DNA of 64,000 bases, taken from positions 206,188,151 to 206,252,150 of the forward strand of contig CP136065.1 of NCBI GenBank assembly GCA_032622095.1, in the 5' to 3' direction. Every line of letters begins with the position of its first letter. Position 1 is the stretch's first letter. A model generated the notes under the pieces. The model made no database searches. It was not told the DNA's origin and saw only the letters and a program-made list of their open reading frames with translations. The DNA comes from Siphonodentalium dalli (Eukaryota > Mollusca > Scaphopoda > Gadilida > Siphonodentaliidae). Both the position numbers and the translations under genes were made by a program. Below are positions 36,985 through 49,500 of the stretch, in pieces.

Positions 36985-39558
36985 AGGCATCGCCATCGTC
37001 GTCTTTCTAATCGCTGTCGCTTATTCGTCATTATTTGTCATCATCATCGTCGTCGCCATTGTTATGATCATCGCCATCATTGTCAAATCATCATCGTCAT
37101 TGTCAGCACAATTTTCTGATATAGAAAACGTACAGATGGTGGTCAATATATGTGTTTAGTCTATATAAATTAAACAATTAATTTCAAGCCTACCTACCGA
37201 CCATATTTTTCTGAGATGTAACCCGAACTAGACTTTCATTTTATTTAACATCCGGACAACAACCCTTTCGGACGCACACGCGGATCGATCATTCACCGTG
37301 TGAACTTTATGGACACCTTTGTTATCACCATCGCTCTGATAGCAATGGCCACCAACATTGCAACCTTATCGCAAAACAGGTTGACGAGGCTTGGCTCAAT
37401 TTTTGTTTGTAAATGTTTGAGCAGTTGAGTAATTAACAAATTGAGCGTTAAATATTCTAAATAGATCCCGGTTAGGGGTAAGCATATATATAGCTTATAT
37501 ATCATCCGGAGCGAAGGATAGCGAACGCACGACTGAGACTAATGACCAGATGATAATGGATGAGTGTATTTGGATAATGAATAAGGGTGTGTTCAAACAT
37601 CATCACATGTGTGTTAGTCTGGTTTATATATTATAGATTAAGACGCCAGCTATTTTACCGTGTATGGTTGTACTTTTGAGAATCCCATTGTGGTAAATGT
37701 TGATACATGTTGATAACTACAAAAATGTTGTTTACAATCATTTCTATACTATATAAAGTATATATACTCATTGGTGAGTAGTTCCCATTGGAATGTTCAG
37801 ATAATAAATTCAACAAAGGTCCACCCAATAATTAAAATGAATCATTCTGCGCTTGTATCAAATTATCTATTCGGCTGTCTGTCGGCTGCTTCTGTACCCG
37901 GTGTACCCCTCCAAATGAATATTAGACCATTCCAATATATCGTTATATAGCCGGGAGAGGATCCATTGAGTAACGAAAGGTTAAAACCCTACATCTAACA
38001 CGATGCATGTGATCTATCTAACACGGTGCATGTACATTTACAACGGGGGTGACGTTTGTGCATGGTGACCTGCTACAAATCATCGACATATCAATAATAT
38101 GACCATTGAGCATATTCGCCTTTATACCCACCGGGGGGGGGGGTCATTTGGTAGAGTGAACATTTGTGGTTGGGTCCTCTTTACCCATACGCTATATATA
38201 AGTATGACTACATGTGCACACACGACCATTCATATATTCTTTGATAACAAAGTAGAATTTACCACAACATCAGCTACAAAAATCGATGTCAATTATTGTC
38301 GTAAGAATGAAACTTGTGATATCCACGAAGCTTGAGGAAAGGCGCTGCATTTTCAACTGAATATCACCCACCAATGGTCACAATTTTAATGGAATCATGT
38401 GCGGAATCATAAGCGGCATGGAAAAGAGGACAACACACTTAGTTATCTTAATGTTTCGACTTTAACCAACAATAATAATAATTATTATAATAATGAATAA
38501 TTAAATTGAAGAACTTGATTAATAAACTTGATTGTATCGTATAGAGGTGGGCAGGGCGAAGTATACCCACCGATTCGAAAGATTCTCATCCACAAATCAG
38601 TATAACTTTCTTTGCATGGCTTTTGGAATTAAACCGTTTTTTCCTAAGTAGGAGCATGCATGGTTTTGAGACTTAACACCAAAAACATAAAATATTTCAT
38701 TATCGTTTCTCTATAGTGTAACCTTTTTGTCGGTTTAACTTTGATAATTTCCAGATACCCACGCAGGGTGCATGCATGGCCGCCGCAATAGAAAAAAGGT
38801 ACATGTCTCATAGAGACCAAATCAGTTATATAGTGGTGTAAGTTGGAGTTTGCATACAAGTTTAGTTGTACCACTGGCCAACAGATCAGGTGGTGTATAA
38901 TTCGGGAGGGAATAAAAGAGACACCGGAGTCTACATGTAATTGCTCATCTAGACATGGGAAATACAACGCCCACCTCCTCTGCACATTGCAATATGTATC
39001 AAGTAACTATACCGGTATTTTACTGCAGTGTTGATCTTGTAATTTTACGAAACAACAAAAAAGCTAATTTCACACCCGATTCACTATACGTCACTTTAAA
39101 ATACATAAAGTGACCGCACAATATAAACATGGACTAGATATTACTCTTGAATTGATGTTTCTCCATTTTATATCAAAAGTTAAAGCTGTATTATCCGCTT
39201 AAGCGCCCCTCAATTACTATTTATTTGGATTCGGGGGTAAGAAGTATTTGATTCGAGTAGAGGAACCCACCTATCAAAGCTCAGAGTTATTAGATATCGA
39301 TTTTTGAAATCTATTATCTTTCACCATCGAGACTTATCAGTGGCCCAGTAAAAAGTCGACGAGCCGACGATCTCAGACCAAATTGCGGATGAAGATGGAT
39401 AACTCTAAAATCAAGACGCTTTCTGTTGATAATAAGGCAGGATTTCGTCGAACAAAATGTTGACAAATAACACGTTTCGGGCAATTTTATTCTATAGTTG
39501 ACAGTTGTTGGCATTATTTTGGGACAATTAATCAATTCTGATAACTGAAGCGGCATTT
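36985..39558. other. Gene-free stretch with a CATCGTC-rich tract
   Basis: 36985-37110 is a CATCGTC/CATCATC low-complexity tract; a shorter similar tract borders the other end of giant element 2 (27225-27250). A run of 11 G lies at about 38133. Nothing else is supported. Confidence 0.5.
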
Positions 39559-39999
39559 CTAAAAATGTTGTTGTTGCAATCTGATTATATGGGGACCATC
39601 GAATCGGATCGAGTTGATTCGAGTATCTTTAACATATGATATCCAGAGCCGTGTCTGTCGAAACACCGCACCAAGATGTAATCTAACCAATAGTTTTCTT
39701 TGAATTACCTCAACACACATTCTTGTTGCAGACAATGTGATGTAAATGAAGTATTGTAGTGGCGTGTTCGCGATGAGCAGGTTTTCTTTAATTTCGACCA
39801 AGTCGCATCCAGGTGTCGAATATAGATAGTGCATGTTAAAGCATCGTACGGGTGTGTATGCCCTCAGTGTGAGGGTAAATGTAAGGCGATGGTCTATAAA
39901 CGGCACATAAATGCCAGGTGAAAAATAAATCACTTTCACGTCGACTAAATTAACTATAAAATCACACGCTACCTGAATCAGGTGCAAGTCGCTTAACAT
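39559..39999 (-). CDS. Unassigned 146-residue open frame
   Basis: An uninterrupted frame starting MLSDLHLIQVACDFIVNLVD. It is rich in Ile, Leu, Tyr and Arg, with no recognisable domain or splice context and no second copy in the window. It lies in single-copy-looking sequence upstream of the main gene. It is listed because of its length, but a chance frame is equally likely. Confidence 0.15.
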   Translation of the reverse strand: MLSDLHLIQVACDFIVNLVDVKVIYFSPGIYVPFIDHRLTFTLTLRAYTPVRCFNMHYLYSTPGCDLVEIKENLLIANTPLQYFIYITLSATRMCVEVIQRKLLVRLHLGAVFRQTRLWISYVKDTRINSIRFDGPHIIRLQQQHF

Positions 40000-42720
40000 T
40001 CATTGGTATGTCGCTGTAAGAAAAGCGTATTGTGTTCGCTGCATCCGAAATCAATCATGAATATTCAACCTAGAAATTATAACAAATAGAGCTCGGTTAA
40101 CCATTTGATGACTAACTAGTCGCTGAGTAGCAGTTTATTTTAGGAACGTTTAGCTTATTGGTTCGATTCGTCAGCTCCAGTTTCGGCCACCGAGTTTAAA
40201 CTCGTTTTAAAACCGACACCAACGGTCTAAAATAAAACCGAGGGTTACAACAAGAGAGAAAAATACATATTTGTGAAAAACGTGGTCAGAGATAAAAGTA
40301 TGTGTGACCTTTGGGGAAACATCCACCCATACACTCTTCTGTCTGACATAGAAACAAACCATGCCGGATATTATGGATGTGACCAAACGTTGCTTATACA
40401 TGTATATGTTCGGACAAGCTCTGGACAAATACACGAAACAGACATAATTATTATCCGGGGACTTTTGCCCAATTCTGTGTGAAATTTGTCAAAATCGCAG
40501 GATGTTGTATTGCCTTCCAGAGCGCATTGCTATGATTAATTTGCTAGACCGGGTTTGCAGGAGCCAGGGTCGCGAAATATTTACAGGATAAAATGTCCGG
40601 GTGGGCTAGTGGTGTCTGAGCCCCAAATCGCAGATGTTTTCTATGCCAAGCAATTTTTTTAATAAATCCATATTTAAAGACAAATTATATTACTACTAAT
40701 ATTAATATAAATGTAGAGGCATATAAACTGGACCAATACAGAGCATTAATCAAATGAAAGGGGTTCCCAGTTTCAATATTTACTCAATATTTGTTCTTTT
40801 ATAACACGATTTCGTGGAGTGGGGTAGTTTCTAACGAGTAACACATAAATTTGCACTGAAACAGAAGCCTTTCCATCAGTTCTCACATGTTTTCATTGTT
40901 TCTTTTTTACCTTCAATTATCCATGTGATATCAGTATCAGGTAATTCTTCTAGTGGTACCAATTGTCTATGTCGTTAACACAACTAGTTGTCTTTGATTA
41001 TAGTCACCAGCATAATCAATAGTATGAATATTGATATATATACATATTTTCTGTGTTATTGTATGATGTTCATTCTTGGCTATGTGGTATGGAATTTCTG
41101 GGAATTTCATATAATAAAAAACTGAGTAATTGAACAAAACTGCTCACTTTTACAAAACAAATATTCATCTTTGTGTAGTTTGTGAGAATAAATTTTGTTT
41201 TCACGATTCACGTTCCAGCCATTGCAAAGAACACATGTATTTTGTCGGCATGTTCAATAGTTTACTCGTGATTGATATTGGAACATACGGAAGATGGAAA
41301 ATTATAATTAAAACAGTGACTGGGCGACCATTTTGGTCATCCAGTTGGGGCTATATGGTCACAGAACGCCGCTCCAGGATGGCGTCTTCTTACTGTGAGT
41401 TCACACACAAACCTCGACAATTATGGACACCCACCCCCTATTTCAAGTCCTAATGACCTAAATATATGGTCACCACATTAGGGAATGTACTGCCGTGCAT
41501 GCACAACTGAGTCGCATATATACTGGTGATGCGGGTAACCTGTGGATGCTGAACATTTATTGATAAGTTTTTTTTTTTAGATTTATGGTGATTTTTCATT
41601 GAGCTTACATGATTGGCATTTCATCCGCATTGTTAGTTAGTTAAAACATTTCACACATTTTTTCTGCATTATACTTCAATCATCGCTCATTAAACCTTGG
41701 TGGTGGGTCTCATTTGCCATAATAACAAAACTTGCGTTGGGGGGGGGTACAAAATTGAGTTCCTGGGTGGTTAGTCTGAAAATGAAAAAACAAAACAATT
41801 GAACCATGTATCCTGGATTGTTTTCCTGACCCACACAACTGGGTTCATGGAGTTTACTAGCATGGATGGATGGAGTTCTCTGCCTGTTCGTGAATTTACA
41901 TCCTGATAAGCTATATCTATTGACCAATTAACGAAACATCTTGCTTGCTAGGTTGATCAATGTGACAATTTAGAGCAATGAAAGTATGAGTAATGTATGC
42001 AAACATTACACTGGATGAAATCCGCTTGATAAATGTCTAGAGTGTAAATAGTATGGACTAACAAATGGAGTTACATATGTGTCCCTGTAGAGGTTGTATT
42101 GTGGTATGATGTACAGTGAAGTGCGGTATGCTTTGAACATATGCGTCGTTTATTTGTTTTACATTGTGTGCGTTAGTTACAGACACTGCATCCGTCTCTT
42201 GCATAGCTAAACTATACTTCATGGTTTTACTTCATCGCGACCAGCTCTACATTCACTCGCATGAGGATATTTAATTGGATGTTATATGCGTATTGCTGGT
42301 CAAGGTAGGTATATTGTTCGCCTTTGGGTGTTGCTGCACTTGAAGTTTAATTGCGTCAAAGTTTGATGTTCAAATGAAAACACTGTTCTCATTGGCTGGC
42401 GAAATGGAACCGAAAAAAAATCGACATGCCAATCAACTGATTCGTTCCATTGAATGTTGAAGATCGTTGTTTCGTATATCTTTGTACTAAACCAGTTGAT
42501 ATAAACGTATTAACTGTTTTCAACTTCCTACACAGGGGAAGAACGCTGATTATTTTTTTGTAAAAGTAGCAATAAACAATCTTACGCTCTTCATTGTTTA
42601 TTTTTCTTTAGGCAACAACTTTCATTTTCGGGATATGATTATAAAATATATCTATACTATGTATTCGACTATATATCAATGGTTGATGTAGTTAGGACCC
42701 ATAACATGGCAAGTGTTCAT
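40000..42720. other. Gene-free stretch upstream of the main gene
   Basis: No supported coding sequence. AGGATGGCGTCTTCTTACT followed by GTGAGT at about 41377-41400 would suit a short first exon: good start context and a donor. Joined to the acceptor at 43735, however, it would give an immediate stop, so it could only be an untranslated leader. A run of nine G lies near 41739. Confidence 0.35.
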
Positions 42721-42721
42721 A

Positions 42722-43400
42722 ATTACTGATTGATTGAATGATTTTTATTACACAGTCACATATAACAGCGAAACAAGCAGAACGTATAACACTATGTACA
42801 AACATTCGCATATCACGTTCATCATTGTTCATACCATATACGTACACATATACATGATTATATAAATCAGTAATTAAATTATATTACACAATAATAGTCG
42901 ATAAACTTAACAAGAAGGATAATGTGTTCACCCATAATAATAAATACAAATGTCTGATTCCGCTCACATGGAATAAGACACCTTCTTAAATAAAGGCACA
43001 CATTGGGAATTCACATAGCCGTTTCATGGGGCTTATATTTTGAAGGGATAGGAATCCATGGAATTTCCCTCGTGGGGTTCTTCAAATATCATTCGAGGAT
43101 ATATCGTTTTCTGATTTCATCCAAATGACTGCAAATAATAACTAAATGGTATTCGTCTCCTACATATACTCCGCATATGGTGCATATCCTATTGTCATTA
43201 TCATTATGGGATTTCTTCCATATTGTGGATTCTATAGGCAGTTTACTGATTTGCTATTCTGAGCTTCAAAAGGTATATCTATATATCAGACGGCAAAATC
43301 TTCAAATAATTCGGATAACCGTAGTCAGTTTTAATAAAACTATAAAATTTGGCACTCGGAAGAGGACGATGTGTTTATGTCAATGTAATGCGTTCCAGTG
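42722..43400 (-). pseudogene. LINE 3' end remnant with broken reverse transcriptase tail
   Basis: On the minus strand, in several frames, one reads FIKTDYGYPNYLKILPSD, LLKLRIA, KLPIES, then NDNDNRICTICGVYVGDEYH, LVIICSHLDEIRKRYILE and, past a stop, IPWIPIPSKYK. This is the pattern of LINE polymerase C-termini (LRxxNxKLPIE, CxxC, GDEYH, C, R..YI). Internal stops and at least one frameshift make it dead. The 3' end, at the low-coordinate side, closes with a short ATTCAATCAATCA repeat, as in LINEs with microsatellite tails. Confidence 0.7.
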
Positions 43401-43735
43401 ACGTTGTTTGGAAATACTGATATACAGAGAATCAAGCCATATGGTATTAAAACTTTGCAGGTGCTATATAGCCGCTGTCTATAATGGCCGCTGTTTGTAT
43501 TTCAATTAAAATGGTTTTGAGATAGACAGACAACCCTTTCAAGACTACGAGCCACCCCGATCGTACCATGGACATTTCGATAAAATGAAAAAGATTATTT
43601 GTTCACATACGAAACAAATAACACACCATACTTCTCCACTCAATGTTTCCGCCGATTATGATATATACCTGTGCTTAGCTATGTATGTCCGAAAATAACT
43701 GTCCTGAAATTTGATTATACCTCCTTATGTTTCAG

Positions 43736-44001
43736 AATGCAGCGCCAACAGAAAATAGAAGTAAGGGCGTGACCAACCATACTCCCGATGTGTACCTGTT
43801 GCCAGTTTTTTAAACCACAAAGAACCCACTCTTTTGAACTGAGTGTAGTGGACTCCTCCATGCAAGGTCCAGTTGGAGTCGTCACGTCTCCTGGCTGCGG
43901 GTCAATATTGTCACCAAATGTCTCATGTATGCGAAGCGTGGATGAATACTGGTATCTAACACCAGTTTGACTGCGTTATCGTTGAGTAAGAGTCAACCAT
44001 C
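43736..44001 (+). other. Probable 5' untranslated part of the main gene's large exon
   Basis: A strong acceptor (CCTCCTTATGTTTCAG, ending 43735) precedes this stretch. It contains a 12-codon upstream frame at 43737-43772 and a 60-residue upstream frame at 43788-43970, both out of frame with the main start. The main frame is closed by TAA at 43987-43989, so translation of the long frame must begin at 44002 unless another leader is used. The upstream frames could lower translation. Confidence 0.5.
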
Positions 44002-47000
44002 ATGACAGATAGATCAGTAGCAGGCATCCGTCTCAACCGCTGTTTGTCGTTGAACGACATGCGTCAACCAAAGATGGTTTTCAACTGGCAGTCTAACGCC
44101 GAGCAGTATAAACATAAGGCGAAGAAGATATCACCAACGGATAACAGAAGGGATGAAAATGCGAATCCAGTGTTGTCTGGTGTAGATAGCAAGAAACTGC
44201 GGGAGCTTCGAATGGGCAACGATATGCGGAAGAAAACATCGAAGGATAACAAAAGAGATGACAATGCGAATCTGGTATTATCTGACCTCGATGACAAAAC
44301 AAAAATAAGGGAGTCTCGGGTGGACACAAATATGACAGCATCAAAACCCCCATTTTCTTCTAAATCTAAAACAGACTCGCTCAGACATGCCAATGGCAAA
44401 TCTACGATAGAAGAACCAGTATCTGTTTCGAATAACCTTGGTGTAACAACTAAGCGTGGAGTAAGGCATACACAGAGTATGAATGAATCTACGAGACACG
44501 TTGTTGATCTTATGAGTAGATTCGAGTCTCCCAGATTTGTGATCACAGAGAAAACGAAAAGTTCAAGACAAGAGCGAATGCCGATAAATAGTTTGGATAA
44601 TAGACAGGCAACAACGGCATATACTTTGCCGAGAAGATCCGACAATGTTCATCAAGAAAACGGCGTGGCTGATTCCAGATCAAGGGAAAGGTCGAAGAGG
44701 AAATGTTCCAGTACATCCGATGGAGAAAATTGGACGGAAACCACTCCCCTCTACAAGAATTCAGAGAAATTTCGAACAGTTAAGAAGCATATTCGGCCTG
44801 GGACGGTGAACAATCTGCGATCGAAGTTATCGAAGGATATCGACCTCCATGCGTTAGATGATTGTTATCAGCAATTACAGTCCAAAGTGAGGTCATTATC
44901 GAGGAGTGAGTCGGATAGTCACAACAGTGTTACTGTTACCGATAATAAGCTTAGCGGGGACTGTCTTAAAAAGTCTGAAGCAAAACCGCTGCTGACAGAC
45001 ATTGTTTACCAGCCGAAGTACATACATGTACAGCATGATACAGCTGACACTAACACATCATTGAACAGCAATAAGAAAATTGCTAAGATCTTTACACATC
45101 ATGATTCGATTTCACGACATTTGAAGCTGGATAAACTAACTAACGACAACAGGGACGATTCGCATATATCGGAGTCATCAACAGCAGCTCCTTCTTTCAA
45201 GAAAGAACTTCCTGTTCAGTCTATATGCGAAACGAACAGTAGTTACAACGGTGTTCCAAATGGAGATACTGCCTATTCTGTGACATCTTCGATGAAAAAT
45301 AATGCTGTCGCACACAAGTCGTTGTATCGTTTAACCAAGGAACAGAATGCACGTGTTCGCAGTAATCAACCGCCTTTGGGGCAACGAACTGTGAAGCATT
45401 CAGAATCTTGGAATGATGACCGTAAAGTCGATCGAAACAAAGGAGAGTTACTGGTCACGGGATTGCAGAAGTCTACTGTGGATGAACGCATATTTAGAGC
45501 AGTCAATGAAGACACGTATAAATATTGTTCATCTGAGTCAAGCGGGGGAGTCAAACCAATCAAACAAGATGACAGGCAATTAGAAAATCGCTCAAAAGAG
45601 GAACTCAATATAGGCGATTGTTTACCTGTGACGCTAGCTGCTGACGAAATATACAAGTCTTGCGGAAGTATTACAAAGTCAACAGTAATCACCGCTTTTA
45701 AAAAGCCAGAACAGAAGAATAAAACTGAGGATGTTTGTGGACCAGTTTCAAAATTGGGTTGTGTACCAAACAGCGAAGGGAGTGTAACTGATGCCCCGTT
45801 TGTGAAATGTGACGCACACGTTAGTCAGAAAGTACCATTGGATGTACAAGCAATAATGGATACTTCCTCTAGAAAAAATGGAAAATTCGACAACAAAGAT
45901 CATAAGGAGACTCACTCAACTCGTTCAAGTGTCAAATGGATCAACGACGCATCTGAATCGCCCAATAGAGTGGTTAATATATTTCCAAACACATCTTATG
46001 ACAGTCGTGATTCGATAACTAGTCAAAGCGGCCATTTCGTTTCGGGGGTCCGCCATGATGCTGATAAATTGGACGAAACAATGGCGCCACCGGACCATTT
46101 ATATAGCATTCTATCGCATGGTGTTGGGTGCGAAGTAAATAATGAGGACGACAGACATACTGGCGTTCCAACTAGTATCGCCGAAAATTCTGATGGTTGT
46201 AGTGATGGCAGTTGCACAGCGGACATAAATTCGCTGTGTGATTTATATGACTCGGTAACTGACTCTAACACGGTTGTCGCTGATAAAGCGAATGATTCAC
46301 GAGGGACCATGGAAAAGGGAATTGCGTTTGAAGTAGAAAATGATATGGCTTTACCGGACGACGAGCGTAAATCAGGAGTAAGTTCGACATGTGTTCTGTC
46401 CGTCGAAACCAAGCGGCATGATGCACGAGTTGACAGTCATGAAGAAGTTGGTTTAGTCGTTAATTCAATGAAAAGTAATCAAGGCGATGTCTTGCTCGAA
46501 GCGACGACAAGAGACGATGTTGAAAGCCACATCAAAGATGAGAAATATACACTAGACCTCGGGCGTGGAAATGTTCATGAAATCTGCGGTGATTCAGATG
46601 GGACCATTTCGAAAGCAGCGTTGGGTGTGGACACAGAACATCCAAGCTCTTTGCTACAGGACCCCGTGAGTTCTCCTGATTCTGATGATCTGGAGTGTGA
46701 GCATTTCTTCTCTGGAACCAGATCGGTAGGCACAGAACAGAAAAGCGACTTGACTCGACACGATCAACTGGATTATATTCCACCAACTACTAAGTTTGAA
46801 CCGAGAAAAGTTTCGGACTCAGAAACAGCCATGAGTCTTGAACAGATGGATACGTATATAGTCCGGAAAACCGAAACAGAAGAGACTCGAACCGTAGAAA
46901 ATGGTTCCACCGATGACGTCATTTCGAACATGGAATCTGATGTGTATTATGTTCAGGATCACCATGGCGATGTCTACAAAGTTGAGGAAATAGATGAAAG

Positions 47001-49258
47001 TGGCGCCCATAATTCGAATTATTCATTCAGAGGGACGCATAACAACAATGGATTGTTTCGCAAAAGTGGGTATTTGAATTCTGGAACCGCCAAAGAAGTA
47101 ATTGGTGCCGTTTTCAATATCAACACTCCAAGCAGTGTAGACAGAAGGGTGCCTTATTCCAACCAATATGGATCAGATAGCCTCATGACAAATTCTTCTT
47201 CGTTCAAGAATGGTTCAAATTTTCTGCCGAACTATTCTGGATACCATGATCATAATGCGAATTACGTGTACCATCAAAATGATGATATAAATAAGCGACC
47301 ATTGTCTTTAACAGCCGAGGACGGTTCCCCATTACCGTGGACGACAATTCCAGAGAACGACGGCAATGTATTAGATACCAAAGCTTCAAAACGCGTTTCG
47401 TTTTCGGACAATGCCAATGTTGTATACAATGTTCAGCCTTCGAACTACGTTCAAAATGACGTTCAACCATTGAGCTACGTTCAACCGCCTGGTTACCATG
47501 TGGACACAATGCAATCATCAGCGTTCCAACCTTATGACATTGCATCGACCCAATCTATTCAGTCTCCTATTCTACTCAATGCGAATGTTCCCTGGTTTAA
47601 TCTAGACAACCAAACATATTCGATAGATTCGGATACAGAGTACTCCAACAAGACAACAGTAACGACCCGCAACGAAGGACCGGCGTCCGACGTGTCAACG
47701 ATATCTGAAGTGAAATCAGATCATAAAATTCACTCGTCGAGTGGAAATGATCCCAGGTATGCGGGTAATAGAAATGTTTCTGGCCTCAGCGATAGCCCCA
47801 ACCATAGCGGCTCTCGTCCACAGATAGGCTATAATGCTGGGACAACTGATATACATTATAGTGATAAAACAAACCAGCCTGAGATTATAGGATCGAACAA
47901 CACTGTTCAAACAGATCAGACCATAAATTGTTCGAGTAGTCTGAATAGTTCGGCGCAATTCACTATCAATGGACAGAAATGTGACGTTCTGAATCGGAAT
48001 TACACTGATGGTGGAATGGGCAACAGCAAATCTAAGCGTTCGGGGCACATTTCCTGGGGGAATTCGCACCAACCTGGAAATTATCGTACTCTAACACGAA
48101 GCGGTGATACCCGTTCTAGTCAGATTTCGAACTCAGATCACGTCTCGGATAGCGTTATCAGAGCTAATTCTTTGCCTTCTTCAAAGGGCGGGGTTAAAAG
48201 TTCTTTTACAGGAACGATTCCGAATGGATCCATACCGGCCGCTAGGAGGCAAAACGAAGAACCCGAGGATACACACAATACAGAATGCTCGATAACTTAC
48301 TCGAAGTCACCAGCCAAAGCGACAATCTCAATTCACCCTGACGACGCTAAACGTGGCCATAATTCTGTAACTGTGTTCACTAATGACGACACACGGGTTG
48401 CAGCTGAACATGTTGATGGTGGAAGTGAACGTTATACGGTCACATCAACGACAGTTGAGGATTGTGCTCCCATATCTGGGAATATCGTAACCACGACGAC
48501 GTATGAGGGAGATATTTCATCTTCGCGGAAGGTCGTTGTTGATAACAAGGTTCACAGGAGTAATTCCGATGTGAAATTGCGGTCCAGGGCGACCAATGTT
48601 CCGGGTGAAGATTCTAAACCCAAACGCCTGTGTCATAGCGAGATTCAAGTAAATAAAAATGCTACTGTTGAAATCGAACCTTCAGCGGACAGCAATAAGA
48701 GATACAAATCAGAGAAGGTTTTGTTCATTAATGACTCTCATATAAAGCCTATTCGAGTTGAGAGCACCCAGTCGACTGGAACGTTTGGTGCTGTCCCGAC
48801 CTCGAGCAACGTAGAAAGAACGTCGGGAACGTTTGGTGCTATCCCGACCTCGCGCAAAGTAGAAAGAACGTCTGGAACTTTTGGTGCAGGTCAGACATCA
48901 CGCAAATTAGAAGTCAATAACAACGCGTTCTCTTCTGCGATGAAAGATGTTCACACATTCGATCAGCGGCCCGTCGAAACGGATGTGACATCAGATGAGA
49001 ATATGCGGGTGGTGAGAGGAAATATTCTCATTAAAAACCGAATGGACTCTATTGACGGCGATGAAGTGGATAATATCAACATGTTTCATCGGCAATTTTC
49101 GCTAAATAAAGACAATCCGCTGTACAACAGTGATCAGGATATTTATAGATCAGCACGAGATGAAGCATACGAGAAACAGGAGTACTTCCGGGACAACCTC
49201 AATCAGGACATTACCTACGAACATGTTCAGCAGGTCGCCAAGGCGCATAAAAATGACG
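44002..49258 (+). CDS. Large disordered protein with PP1-docking motif, coding exon 1 (residues 1-1752)
   Basis: ATG at 44002 follows an in-frame stop at 43987. The exon stays open for 5257 nt and ends at a consensus donor (ACG/GTGAGT) in phase 1. The protein is Ser/Asp/Asn/Thr-rich and mostly disordered. Residues 41-76 and 77-111 form a tandem duplication (NRRDENANPVLS / NKRDDNANLVLS). A basic, NLS-like cluster lies at 228-234 (RERSKRK). K1130-R-V-S-F1134 is a consensus RVxF docking site for protein phosphatase 1, with a phosphorylatable Ser inside it. PPGY at 1162-1165 fits a WW-domain ligand, within a region repeating VQPxxY. Residues about 1591-1638 hold three SGTFGA-type repeats of 16. 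Composition is visibly less AT-rich than the flanks. The family is unrecognised; a scaffold or phosphatase-targeting role is inference. Confidence 0.9.
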
Positions 49259-49494
49259 GTGAGTTTATTCGTATATATACACTACTGAAATGACTACTGA
49301 ATACTTGGGGCCCAAGCCTGAGTATTTATGTCCGGGTATCACTAAAGAGCATTATAGAATATGCAGAAATGTATTGATATGGATGTTGGTTGGCTGCTTA
49401 GTTAGTTGGGCATTTACGTCGCTTTCAATGCACCATGAATTATTCAGCGATATATTGCAGACAATCCAATCCCATTCCCCGAAACAATATGTTC

Positions 49495-49500
49495 AATAAA
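49495..49500 (+). terminator. Possible intronic polyadenylation signal
   Basis: AATAAA about 200 bp after the intron-retained stop, with a second at 49543-49548. Use of either would make a 1763-residue isoform lacking the C-terminal region encoded by the last exon. Confidence 0.35.

Noticed and set aside
44064-44645. 193-residue minus-strand frame opposite the large exon, and similar ones to 48072
   Set aside because: They are shadows of the long plus-strand coding exon, arising from its codon composition.
44002-49293. Treating the 1763-residue frame as the complete protein
   Set aside because: A consensus donor at 49259 and a phase-matched exon at 54029 better explain the 3' end. The unspliced end is kept only as a possible isoform.
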